A stretch of 30,763 bases of DNA from DAIOHQ01 sp036744635 (GTDB lineage Bacteria; Planctomycetota; Phycisphaerae; Tepidisphaerales; Tepidisphaeraceae). Within the stretch, counting starts at the first letter, position 1, and the number at the start of each line of letters is the position of its first letter. The translations under genes were made by a program, and so were the position numbers. Of the stretch, positions 16,208-23,797 are shown piece by piece. The stretch is taken from assembly GCA_036744635.1 (NCBI GenBank), contig DAIOHQ010000021.1, forward strand, positions 1 through 30,763. The letters run 5' to 3'. Under the pieces are notes generated by a model that was not told the DNA's origin, searched no databases, and worked only from the letters and a program-made list of their open reading frames with translations.

Positions 16208-17366
16208 GACGGTGTACCAAGCCGAGATTGAATTCCTGCAGATGCTCGATGAGAGCGGCCGGCTCGATCCTGAGGAGACGCCGGAGCTTTCCGACGAGGA
16301 GGCGCGCTCGCTGTACGAGCAGATGGTGCTCTGCCGTGAGTTTGACGAACAGGCGTTCAAGCTGCAGCGCTCCGGGCGGATGGGGACATTTCCGCAGAAC
16401 AAGGGCGAAGAGGCGGTGGCGCTGGGGGCGGCCAAGGCGCTGACCAAAGGGGTGGACCACATCGTTCCCTACTATCGCGAGAACCCGGCGCTGTTTCTCC
16501 ATGGCCTGCCGATGCACTACATCCTGCTGCACTGGATGGGCGATGAACGCGGCAACGCGATCCGCCCAGAACTGGCGATGAACCCGATCTCGGTGGCGAT
16601 CGGCACGCAGACGCTGCACGCTACGGGAATCGCCTGGGCGTTCAAGCTGCGCAAGGAGCCGCGGGTGGTGCTGGCATTTTTTGGCGATGGGGCGACCAGC
16701 ACCGGCGATTTTCACGCGGCCATGAACTTCGCCGGCGTGATGAAGCTTCCGTGCGTCTTCTGCTGCGTGAACAACGGCTGGGCGATTTCGGTGCCGGTGG
16801 AGAAGCAAACCGCCGCGCAGACGCTGGCGCAGAAGGCGCTGGGGTATGGGATGCCGGCGATGCAGGTGGACGGCAACGACATCTTCGCGGTGCATTCCGC
16901 GGTGAAGGAGGCCGTGGAATTCGCCCGTGAAGGGGGCGGGCCATCCTTCATCGAAGCGATGACCTACCGCATCGGCGATCACACCACCGCCGATGATGCC
17001 AGCCGCTATCGCGATCCCGAAAAACACGCGGCCTGCTGCGCCGGCGATCCGCTCATCCGCACGCGGAAATATCTGGAAAGCAAGCAGCTTTGGGATGAGC
17101 AGAAACAGGCGGCGGCCGAAGAGCGGGCCCGGGTAATCGTGCAGGATGTGGTCCATGCGGCGATGAACATAGAGCCTCCCGCGGTGAGCGACCTGTTCGA
17201 CCATACCTTCGCCGAATTGCCCGAGGAGCTGATCCGCCAGCGCGATACCTTGCGCACCGATTCGCTCGGACAGGACCCGCAGCAGGAAGGGTTGCAGGAG
17301 AAGGCGCATGTAGGGTCCGCTTCAGCGGACGAGGTCATTCCGTCCGCTAAAGCGGACCCTACATAA
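16197..17366 (+). CDS. pdhA: 2-oxoacid dehydrogenase E1 component, alpha subunit
   Basis: The product has 389 residues and decarboxylates a 2-oxoacid using thiamine diphosphate as part of an alpha2-beta2 E1. The ThDP motif begins at GDGATSTGDF (163-172) and ends at NN (192-193). GRMGTFPQNKGEEA and VPYYRENPALFLHG are typical of pyruvate and branched-chain E1-alpha. Pyruvate is likely, but branched-chain keto acids are possible. GGGAG precedes the ATG, which overlaps the previous gene. The expected family end is near ELPEELIRQRD; about 35 extra residues follow, and the last 19 (HVGSASADEVIPSAKADPT) are translated from a palindromic repeat that also supplies the region of the stop codon. Confidence 0.88.
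   Translation: MARRTVYQAEIEFLQMLDESGRLDPEETPELSDEEARSLYEQMVLCREFDEQAFKLQRSGRMGTFPQNKGEEAVALGAAKALTKGVDHIVPYYRENPALFLHGLPMHYILLHWMGDERGNAIRPELAMNPISVAIGTQTLHATGIAWAFKLRKEPRVVLAFFGDGATSTGDFHAAMNFAGVMKLPCVFCCVNNGWAISVPVEKQTAAQTLAQKALGYGMPAMQVDGNDIFAVHSAVKEAVEFAREGGGPSFIEAMTYRIGDHTTADDASRYRDPEKHAACCAGDPLIRTRKYLESKQLWDEQKQAAAEERARVIVQDVVHAAMNIEPPAVSDLFDHTFAELPEELIRQRDTLRTDSLGQDPQQEGLQEKAHVGSASADEVIPSAKADPT
17309..17363. repeat. Palindromic repeat family A, copy 1 (inside E1-alpha 3' end)
   Basis: Arms of 23 bases, 17309-17331 and 17341-17363, differ at one position, with a 9-base loop. Each arm begins or ends with TAGGGTCCGC, and its inner part GTCCGCT-TC-AGCGGAC is itself a palindrome, so a cruciform of two levels is possible. 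Copy 2 lies at 18397-18451. The repeat covers the final codons of the E1-alpha gene, whose stop TAA follows at once. Confidence 0.9.
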
Positions 17367-17378
17367 ATGCCGGAGAAT

Positions 17379-17401
17379 AGCACGGGTTGAAAACTCGTGC
17401 T
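17379..17401. repeat. Short hairpin of the GCACGGGTT family
   Basis: AGCACGGGTT, loop GAA, AACTCGTGCT gives a 10-bp stem with one mismatch. The same plan with different loops occurs at 25040-25062 and 25147-25167, and a related one at 25200-25219. It lies between E1-alpha and E1-beta, just before the ribosome site of the latter. Confidence 0.7.
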
Positions 17402-17418
17402 GCGAAAGAGGAAGCGTC

Positions 17419-18393
17419 ATGGCAAAACTCAACCTAGTTGAAGCCATCAACCTTGCCTTGGCCCAGGAGATGGAGAAGGATGATCGGGTGATCATTCTCG
17501 GCGAGGATGTGGGCCTCAATGGCGGGGTCTTCCGCGTGACCGAGGGATTGCAGAAGCGTTTCGGGTCGGATCGAGTCGTCGATACCCCGCTCACCGAGAC
17601 CGGAATCATCGGCGCGTCCGTGGGACTGGCGATGGCGGGGATGCGGCCGGTGCCGGAAATCCAATTCGAGGGGTTCATGGGACCGGCCTACGACCAGCTT
17701 GTCACACAGGCTGGACGCTGCCGCTCGCGCTCGCGCGGCGCCTTCACCTGCCCGATGACCGTGCGCGTGCCGATCGGCGGCGGCATTCACGCGCCCGAAT
17801 TGCACAGCGATTCACCCGAGGCGGTTTATGCCCACGCGCCCGGACTGAAGGTGGTGATGCCATCGAGACCTTACGACGCCAAGGGGCTGCTCATCAGCGC
17901 CCTTCGCGATCCCGACCCGGTCATTTTCTTCGAGCCCAAGCGGGTCTATCGGTCGTTTAAGGAAGAGGTGCCGGAGGAGGAGTACACGATCCCGATTGGC
18001 CAGGCGAATATTCTGAACGAAGGGACGGACATCACGGTGATCGCCTGGGGCGCGATGGTCTTCCAATGCCTGACCGCCATCGATCGCCTGCCCGAAGAGG
18101 TGAGCGTCGAGCTGATCGACCTGCGCACGGTCTATCCCATCGATGTGGATACCATCGCCCAGTCCGTGCGCAAGACCGGCAGGGCGGTGATCGTACACGA
18201 GGCGCCCAAGACCGGCGGGTTGGGGGCGGAGATTTCCAGCCTGATCCAGGAGCACTGTTTCCTGTATCTTGAGGCGCCGGTGCAGCGGGTGACCGGTTTC
18301 GATACGCCGATGCCCTATTACAAGCTCGAGAACGATTATCTGCCGGACGCCGAGCGAATCATGGCGTGCCTGAAGGATTGTTTGAGTTATTGA
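17419..18393 (+). CDS. pdhB: 2-oxoacid dehydrogenase E1 component, beta subunit
   Basis: The product has 324 residues, the standard size. Diagnostic segments are ILGEDVGLNGGVFRVTEGL, DTPLTETGIIGASVGLAMAG, then the SRGAFTCPMTVRVPIGGGI stretch, APELHSDSPEA and GLKVVMPSRPYDAKGLL. The C-terminal transketolase domain ends with VIVHEAPKTGGLGAEI. It forms the E1 heterotetramer with the preceding gene product and decarboxylates the 2-oxoacid. GAGGAA precedes the ATG by about 6 bases. A 52-base gap with two hairpin elements separates it from E1-alpha; a second copy of the family A palindrome follows its stop. Confidence 0.92.
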   Translation: MAKLNLVEAINLALAQEMEKDDRVIILGEDVGLNGGVFRVTEGLQKRFGSDRVVDTPLTETGIIGASVGLAMAGMRPVPEIQFEGFMGPAYDQLVTQAGRCRSRSRGAFTCPMTVRVPIGGGIHAPELHSDSPEAVYAHAPGLKVVMPSRPYDAKGLLISALRDPDPVIFFEPKRVYRSFKEEVPEEEYTIPIGQANILNEGTDITVIAWGAMVFQCLTAIDRLPEEVSVELIDLRTVYPIDVDTIAQSVRKTGRAVIVHEAPKTGGLGAEISSLIQEHCFLYLEAPVQRVTGFDTPMPYYKLENDYLPDAERIMACLKDCLSY

Positions 18394-18396
18394 GTC

Positions 18397-18451
18397 GTAG
18401 GGTCCGCTTCAGCGGACACGGATGCTGCTCGTCCGCTGAAGCGGACCCTGC
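18397..18451. repeat. Palindromic repeat family A, copy 2
   Basis: Arms 18397-18417 and 18431-18451 (GTAGGGTCCGCTTCAGCGG and its complement) differ at one position; the loop is 13 bases and unrelated to the loop of copy 1 at 17309. It begins 3 bases after the E1-beta stop. Confidence 0.9.
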
Positions 18452-18470
18452 ATAGGCCGGAAACAATATC

Positions 18471-19784
18471 ATGATCGCCAGGAACACCGACGAAAACGAA
18501 TTTTGCCTGCCCGACCTCGGCGAGGGGTTGGAGGAGGCGGAGCTGATCGAGTGGTCGGTGCATGTGGGCGAGCGGGTTGAGGAGAACCAGACGCTGGCCA
18601 AGATGGAGACGGCCAAGGCGCTGGTGGAAGTGCCCAGCCCGCGCGGCGGGGTGATCGCGATCCTGCACGGCAAGCCAGGGCAGTCGATCAAAGTGGGTTC
18701 CCCGCTGGTGACGTACGCGCAGGAGGGAGAGGCCGAAGCGTTTCGGCCGGAGATGCGGCGCAAGAAAGAGCCGGCGCAACCTGCCGAATCCCGTCCCGAT
18801 GCCGGAACGGTGGTGGGGAACGTCGCCGAAGCTCCCGCGGCCGACGAAGAAGGGAAGGTGCTGGCGACGCCGGCGGTGCGCCGGCTGGCGCGGGATCTGG
18901 CCGTGGATTTGGCGCAGGTTCGCGGCACCGGGATCGGCGGGCGGATCATGGAGCACGATCTGCAACAGGCGGCCGACGGTGGGGCACTGCGGCCAGTTGA
19001 AGAACGGCGCGAGCCCGCGCCGAGCGGCTCCGCTGTGTCGGCATCTCTCCAGCGCACCGCTCCTGCCCTCGGCGCCGATGCCACGCGCATTCCCTTCCGC
19101 GGCGTGCGGCGGGCGATCGCAGAGCATCTCCGCCACAGCGTCTCGCACGCCATTCATTTTACGGTGATGGACGAGGCGGACGTGACGGCGCTCGATGAGA
19201 TGCGGCGCAGACTAATGGCCGCCGCCAACGAGAAAATCTCCCTGCTGCCGTTTGTCGCCTCGGCAGTCTGCCGCGTCCTGTCGGGCAAGGAAGGTCCCAA
19301 GTTCATCCGCCTCAACTGCACGGTCGATGATGACAAGCAGGAGATCATCCAGCACCGCAGCGTTCATCTGGGCATCGCCACCGACACCGAAAGCGGGCTG
19401 ATGGTGCCGGTGATCCGCAATGCCGAGCGGTTGGGCGTGATGGAGATCAGCCGGCAGGTGGCCCAGCTTGCCCAGGCCGCCCGTGACCGCAGCATCCCCC
19501 ACGAGCAGCTTACCGGATCGACGTTCACGATCAGCAATTTCGGTTCGATTGCCGGGCGCTTCGGCACCCCGATCATCAACTATCCCGAGGCCGGCATCCT
19601 GGCGGTGGGGCGGGCGCACGAAGGCGTGGTGGTGCGGGCGGGAATGATCGGCGTCGGCAAGCTGCTGCCCCTGAGCCTCGCCGCCGACCATCGCGTAATC
19701 GACGGCGGCACCGCTGCCATCGCCCTCGCGAAGATCATCGACCTGCTGCAGAAGCCGGAAGAGCTGTTGCCGCCGGGCAGGTGA
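18471..19784 (+). CDS. pdhC: 2-oxoacid dehydrogenase E2, dihydrolipoyl acyltransferase
   Basis: The product has 437 residues. Residues 10-85 are one lipoyl domain with Lys49 in KMETAKALVEV. After a charged/Pro/Ala linker, residues 130-165 are the E3-binding domain (ATPAVRRLARDLAVDL, then GTGIGGRIMEHDL). From about 205 the catalytic domain follows, ending with LSLAADHRVIDGG, where the histidine and aspartate act in acyl transfer. It moves the acyl group from E1 to CoA. Pyruvate versus branched-chain substrate is not settled. No E3 gene is in the window, so E3 must be encoded elsewhere. The ribosome site is weak, but no other start in frame keeps the lipoyl domain. Confidence 0.9.
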   Translation: MIARNTDENEFCLPDLGEGLEEAELIEWSVHVGERVEENQTLAKMETAKALVEVPSPRGGVIAILHGKPGQSIKVGSPLVTYAQEGEAEAFRPEMRRKKEPAQPAESRPDAGTVVGNVAEAPAADEEGKVLATPAVRRLARDLAVDLAQVRGTGIGGRIMEHDLQQAADGGALRPVEERREPAPSGSAVSASLQRTAPALGADATRIPFRGVRRAIAEHLRHSVSHAIHFTVMDEADVTALDEMRRRLMAAANEKISLLPFVASAVCRVLSGKEGPKFIRLNCTVDDDKQEIIQHRSVHLGIATDTESGLMVPVIRNAERLGVMEISRQVAQLAQAARDRSIPHEQLTGSTFTISNFGSIAGRFGTPIINYPEAGILAVGRAHEGVVVRAGMIGVGKLLPLSLAADHRVIDGGTAAIALAKIIDLLQKPEELLPPGR

Positions 19785-19843
19785 GCTCTCTCAAAGCGCA
19801 ATCTTTATCCGACTTCTATTTCGCGCTGTTCACCCCGCACAGG

Positions 19844-19921
19844 TGTCATTCTGAGGTACTCCGAAGAATCTGCGCGGATCTTCGTGCGAGGCCAGATCCT
19901 TCAGAGTACTTCAGGATGACA
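19844..19921. repeat. Palindromic repeat family B, copy 1
   Basis: Arms 19844-19872 (TGTCATTCTGAGGTACTCCG onward) and 19893-19921 are complementary with four transition mismatches. It lies between the convergent E2 and ftsK genes and could end transcription from either side. Copy 2 is at 22678-22763 with a different arm interior. Confidence 0.85.
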
Positions 19922-19986
19922 GAGGGCTCGGAATATTCGCCGCCGTTGAGTCGCGGCGACGTCTCATCCGATATTGTCCCAGCTTC

Positions 19987-22644
19987 CTACACCGACATTC
20001 CGCTTTCTTTGTCCGTCTGCCGCGCCGCCTGCATCGCCTCCCACTCTTCGATCGTGATCATTGCCTCGCGCGCCTGTGAGCCTTTGTATTCTCCGACGAT
20101 TCCGGCGGCCGCCATCATCTCGATCAATCGTGACGCCCGGCCATAGCCGATCGTCAAGCGCCGCTGCAGGAGACTCACGCTGCCGCGTTTCGTCTCCAGC
20201 ACCACCCGCACCGCGTCATCGAACAGGTCATCCTGCTCCAGTTCCGACATATCGCCAACCTGCCCCTTGATCTGCACCAATTCCGGCTCGTACTGCGCCT
20301 CGGCCAGCCCGCGCACCAGCTTCACGCTCTCGCGGATTTCCTTGTCGTCGATGAACGTTCCCTGGCTGCGAATCGGCTTGCTCGCTCCCGGCGGCATGAA
20401 GAGCATGTCGCCCTGCCCCAGCAGCAGATCCGCCCCGTTCTGGTCCAGCACGATCCGGCTGTCCATCTTGCTCTGCACGCGGAAGGCGATGCGGCTGGGC
20501 ATGTTCGACTTGATCAAACCCGTCACCACGTTGGCGCTTGGCCGCTGCGTCGCCAGGACCAGGTGAATGCCCACCGCGCGTGACTTTTGCGCCAGCCGCA
20601 CGATGAAGCTTTCCACTTCCTTGCCGCTGGTCATCATCAAGTCCGCCAGCTCGTCGACAATGATGACGATGTACGGCAGGTGCTTGGGAATCTTCGCCTC
20701 TTCTTCCGGCGAAGATGGCTGGAAGCGCTCCATCAGCTCTTCGCGGGTCAGGCTGTTGTATCCCTTGATGTTCCGCACGCCGGCCTCGGCCAGAAATTCA
20801 TAGCGCTCGTCCATTTTCTCGCACGCCCATTCCAGTACGCTCGTCGCCCGCCCGCAGTCGTTGATCACCGGGCACATGAGATGGGGAATGTCCTTGAAGG
20901 GCGCCATTTCCACGACCTTGGGGTCGATCAAAATCAGCTTGACCGCGTCCGGCCGCTGCAGGTACATGATCGACATGATGATGGTGTTGATGCAGACCGA
21001 CTTGCCCGATCCGGTGGTGCCGGCGATCAAACAGTGCGGCATCGCCGCCAGGTCGGTCACCAGCGCCTCGCCGCTGGCGTCCTTGCCCAGGAACAGCGGG
21101 ATCGCCATCTTGTGCGAAGCCTCGGGTTCGAGCTGCATCAGCTCCTTGAAGCGCACCTTCTCCTTCTGCGCGTTGGGCACCTCGATCCCCACCGTGTTCT
21201 TCCCCGGCACCGGCGCCACGATGCGCACGCTGATCGCCATCAGCGCCCGGGCGATGTCGTTCGACAGCGCCGTGATCTGCGAGACCTTGATGCCGGGAGC
21301 CAGGCTGATCTCGTACATCGTGATCACCGGCCCGGTGTCGATCTCCACCACGCTGGCGTCGATGGAAAATTCCTTCAGCGCCTGCTCCAGGATCGCCGCC
21401 TTCTCGCGCACGAATGCTTCCTGACTCTCGGCGAATCCGTGCTCGGCATTCTCCAGATAGTCCCAGCCGGGCAACTGATATTCTCCCAGCTCGCGCGGCG
21501 GCGGCGGGGGCGACATCGCCGGCCGTGGCTTCTGCATGCTCGGCAGCTTCACGATGATGTCGGTGCGCAGCGGTGGCGCTGGCGGAACGGCGGCTGTTGC
21601 CAGAGCCGCCATCTCTCCATCACCCACGGCTCCGCGTTCGTCGCCGGCGCTGCTTGGCGCAGATGCCCCTTCAATGTCAGAGAGATCGCCCGGCGTGGCC
21701 GCCACCTCGATCGGCATCATCTCAATCGGCGGAATCATCACCGCTTCCGCGGGCGCAGGATCGGCATCGTCCGCGTGGACCGTCTCCACCGCCGCGGCCG
21801 CGGGCTCATCGTTCGCGTAGCTCAGGTCAATTTCATCCTCATCCGCCCTCCGCGACGCCACCGCGCTGATCGCCTGATTGGCCGCCGAGTTCATCGCCCC
21901 CGGCGCAGTCTTGGCACGATTCATCGTCTCTTGCGCCTTCGCCGCCAGCTTCTCCTTTGCCCGCTGTTCGGCCGCCGCGATCTCTTCCGGCGTTCGTGGC
22001 GTAAACAGCTTCTTCAAGACCGGCATCTCCGCCAGCGATGGCATATTCCACTTCACTCCCGGCGCCCGCTCCTTCACCGTGTTCATCGCCTGTCCAACCA
22101 GGGCCGGCGTGCGCAGCACCAGGTCATCCGCCACCAGCAGCAAACCCACGAAAAACGTCGTCAACAAAATCAGCCAGGTGCCCACCGTGTTGAAATGCGA
22201 GTGCAGGAACGTCGCCGTCCCGATCCCCACGATCCCGCCATGGCCTTCGGGGAATCCGTTGTGCGAGCCTGGCCGAATGTTGTGTACCGCCGCCGCGAAC
22301 GCCACCGAAACCAGCAGCAATCCTGCCACCCGCAGCCACATGTCCGACACTTTGCTGTGAAACAGAAACAGCGCCAGGCAGACGCCGCTGAAAAACAGAA
22401 TCGGAAACACGCCCTGCCCCATCGCCAGAAATGCGTAGTAGGCAACGAACGAGCCCACGCTTCCGCACAGATTTTTGATCGCTCCGTATGGATAAACCTG
22501 ATGGCTCGGCCAGTCGGTTGTGTGAAAACTCCCCAGCGCAAACAGCAGAAACACCCAGCTCGCAAGCGCCAGGAACAACACGATTGGCCGCCAGATGTTT
22601 GATCGTTCCATAGTCGTAATCGCTATCTTCTCGCTCATTACCAT
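19987..22644 (-). CDS. ftsK: DNA translocase FtsK/SpoIIIE
   Basis: The product has 885 residues from ATG 22644; GGGAA lies 7 bases upstream. Other in-frame starts are GTG 22674, ATG 22638 and ATG 22611. Four to five hydrophobic helices fill the first 190 residues, anchoring it at the septum. An Ala/Pro/Glu-rich linker of about 200 residues follows. The alpha-beta motor has Walker A GTTGSGKSV (about 542-550), Walker B IIVDELADL (about 661-669), and ATQRPSANVVTGLIKSNMPS. The last 75 residues before the tail form the winged-helix gamma domain (RGSVSLLQRRLTIGYGRASR) that reads polarity sequences. It pumps the chromosome and aids dimer resolution at division. Confidence 0.95.
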   Translation of the reverse strand: MVMSEKIAITTMERSNIWRPIVLFLALASWVFLLFALGSFHTTDWPSHQVYPYGAIKNLCGSVGSFVAYYAFLAMGQGVFPILFFSGVCLALFLFHSKVSDMWLRVAGLLLVSVAFAAAVHNIRPGSHNGFPEGHGGIVGIGTATFLHSHFNTVGTWLILLTTFFVGLLLVADDLVLRTPALVGQAMNTVKERAPGVKWNMPSLAEMPVLKKLFTPRTPEEIAAAEQRAKEKLAAKAQETMNRAKTAPGAMNSAANQAISAVASRRADEDEIDLSYANDEPAAAAVETVHADDADPAPAEAVMIPPIEMMPIEVAATPGDLSDIEGASAPSSAGDERGAVGDGEMAALATAAVPPAPPLRTDIIVKLPSMQKPRPAMSPPPPPRELGEYQLPGWDYLENAEHGFAESQEAFVREKAAILEQALKEFSIDASVVEIDTGPVITMYEISLAPGIKVSQITALSNDIARALMAISVRIVAPVPGKNTVGIEVPNAQKEKVRFKELMQLEPEASHKMAIPLFLGKDASGEALVTDLAAMPHCLIAGTTGSGKSVCINTIIMSIMYLQRPDAVKLILIDPKVVEMAPFKDIPHLMCPVINDCGRATSVLEWACEKMDERYEFLAEAGVRNIKGYNSLTREELMERFQPSSPEEEAKIPKHLPYIVIIVDELADLMMTSGKEVESFIVRLAQKSRAVGIHLVLATQRPSANVVTGLIKSNMPSRIAFRVQSKMDSRIVLDQNGADLLLGQGDMLFMPPGASKPIRSQGTFIDDKEIRESVKLVRGLAEAQYEPELVQIKGQVGDMSELEQDDLFDDAVRVVLETKRGSVSLLQRRLTIGYGRASRLIEMMAAAGIVGEYKGSQAREAMITIEEWEAMQAARQTDKESGMSV

Positions 22645-22677
22645 CGCGTGATTCCCAAACACTGCGGGAACCACAAT

Positions 22678-22763
22678 CTGTCATCCTGAACCGTACTCGG
22701 TGAAGGATCTGGTCTCGAACGTTCGGTGCCAGATTCTTCACCGAGTACGGTTCAGAATGACAG
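22678..22763. repeat. Palindromic repeat family B, copy 2
   Basis: Arms of 35 bases, 22678-22712 (CTGTCATCCTGAACCGTACT onward) and 22729-22763, differ at only two positions, both transitions. The 16-base loop contains the palindrome CGAACGTTCG. It shares the ends (TGTCAT.CTGA and GAAG.ATCTG) with the copy at 19844, but the inner segment differs and is complementary on both sides. It lies between dut and ftsK on the same strand. Confidence 0.9.
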
Positions 22764-22849
22764 GCTTCTTTGCGGATCCGCGAATATTCGTAAGACGCAC
22801 GCGCCAGTTTAGCCATTGCCACATCAGCGATCCCGATCGCTTCGCCGCA

Positions 22850-23302
22850 TCATCTTCCCGTGTGTCCAAATCCGCCGCCGCCGCGCTGGGTTTCATCCAG
22901 CTCATCCACTTCCACCAGCCTCACCACCGGCACCGGCTTCACCACCATCTGCGCTATCCGCATCCCGCGCTCGACCACAAACGGCGCCTTTCCCAAATTG
23001 ATCAGCGGCGCCATCACCTCGCCGCGATAATCGGCGTCGATCGTCCCCGGCGTGTTCACCAGCGTGACGCCGTGTTTGGTGGCCAATCCGCTCCTCGGCC
23101 GCATCTGCGCCTCATATCCCTCCGGCAGCGCCATCGCAAATCCGCACGGGATCAACCGGATTTCTCCGGCCGCAAGCGTGACCGCCGCAGCCACCGCCGC
23201 CACCACGTCAAATCCCGCCGCGTGCTCGGTCATTTTCGCCGGCAATGGCAGTCCTTCGCCGCCGGCAACGCGCTTGATCTTTACCGTTATCGGACGTGCC
23301 AC
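22850..23302 (-). CDS. dut: Deoxyuridine 5'-triphosphate nucleotidohydrolase
   Basis: The product has 150 residues and hydrolyses dUTP to dUMP and pyrophosphate as a homotrimer. All five motifs are present: AAGFDVVA, MRPRSGLA, VNTPGTIDADYRGEV with the catalytic aspartate, GMRIAQMVV, and the C-terminal RGGGGFGHTGR. Motif five has GGG in place of the common GSG and H in place of S. The start is GTG at 23302: GGAGAG lies 6 bases before it. A TTG at 23320 is also in frame but lacks a ribosome site. It is upstream of ftsK on the same strand, with a palindrome in the 205-base gap. Confidence 0.95.
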   Translation of the reverse strand: MARPITVKIKRVAGGEGLPLPAKMTEHAAGFDVVAAVAAAVTLAAGEIRLIPCGFAMALPEGYEAQMRPRSGLATKHGVTLVNTPGTIDADYRGEVMAPLINLGKAPFVVERGMRIAQMVVKPVPVVRLVEVDELDETQRGGGGFGHTGR

Positions 23303-23797
23303 GCGTTTCTCTCCATCCAATCGACGCGCAATTTCTGCGCGAGTTCACCGGCTGTTGTCGCTGGTATCGGGGCGCAAACCTGCCCGCGAACCCCATGGTT
23401 ATCGGCAATCTCCGGTTTCCGTCCCCACCTCCCCCATGCCGCGCATCAGGAATTCCCCGGTGCGCGCAACCCGGCAATGGGTCAGGTTAAAATTTCTGGG
23501 TGCCACAGGTCGCGGTACTCCGAGACCTGTGCCGCGTAGCGACGCAGTAAGACACAGGTCTGCGAGTACGTCGACCTGTGGCACCCAAACTGACCCACAC
23601 CCGCAACCCGCGCTGGGGGCTTGCCTTCGCTTCGGCGCGCGCCTAACAATAACCCAAGTAATGCGCGGCCGAACCCCATCCGTGTCGGCCTTACTATCAA
23701 GATCCCTTTCCTGGCGAACCGGGCTGCGGGCTTGTCGGTATCAGGCAATCGAATGTGAGCAAAATCGCCTCGGGCGTCGGGCTGTCGGAGTCTGCTT
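23303..23797. other. 495-base spacer between divergent dut and kinase genes
   Basis: No believable gene is seen; frames across it are shadows or low-quality continuations of neighbours. It contains the palindrome at 23498-23586. The rest should hold promoters for dut (minus) and the histidine kinase (plus), but I cannot assign clear hexamers. Confidence 0.6.
23498..23586. repeat. Palindromic repeat family C, 34-bp arms
   Basis: The left arm (23498-23531, GGGTGCCACAGGTCGCGGTA onward) and the right arm (23553-23586, ending CGACCTGTGGCACCC) match at 30 of 34 positions. Weaker complementarity continues outward: GGGTCAGGTT at 23479 and AAACTGACCC at 23587. The interior also has GACCTGTG/CACAGGTC, so two folds are possible. 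Confidence 0.88.

Noticed and set aside
14804..16462. 552-codon minus-strand frame
   Set aside because: Antisense to the acyl-CoA dehydrogenase and E1-alpha genes, both of which have clear motifs.
20587..22602. 671-codon plus-strand frame
   Set aside because: It lies opposite ftsK and is rich in His/Arg, as expected from a shadow of a GC-rich gene.
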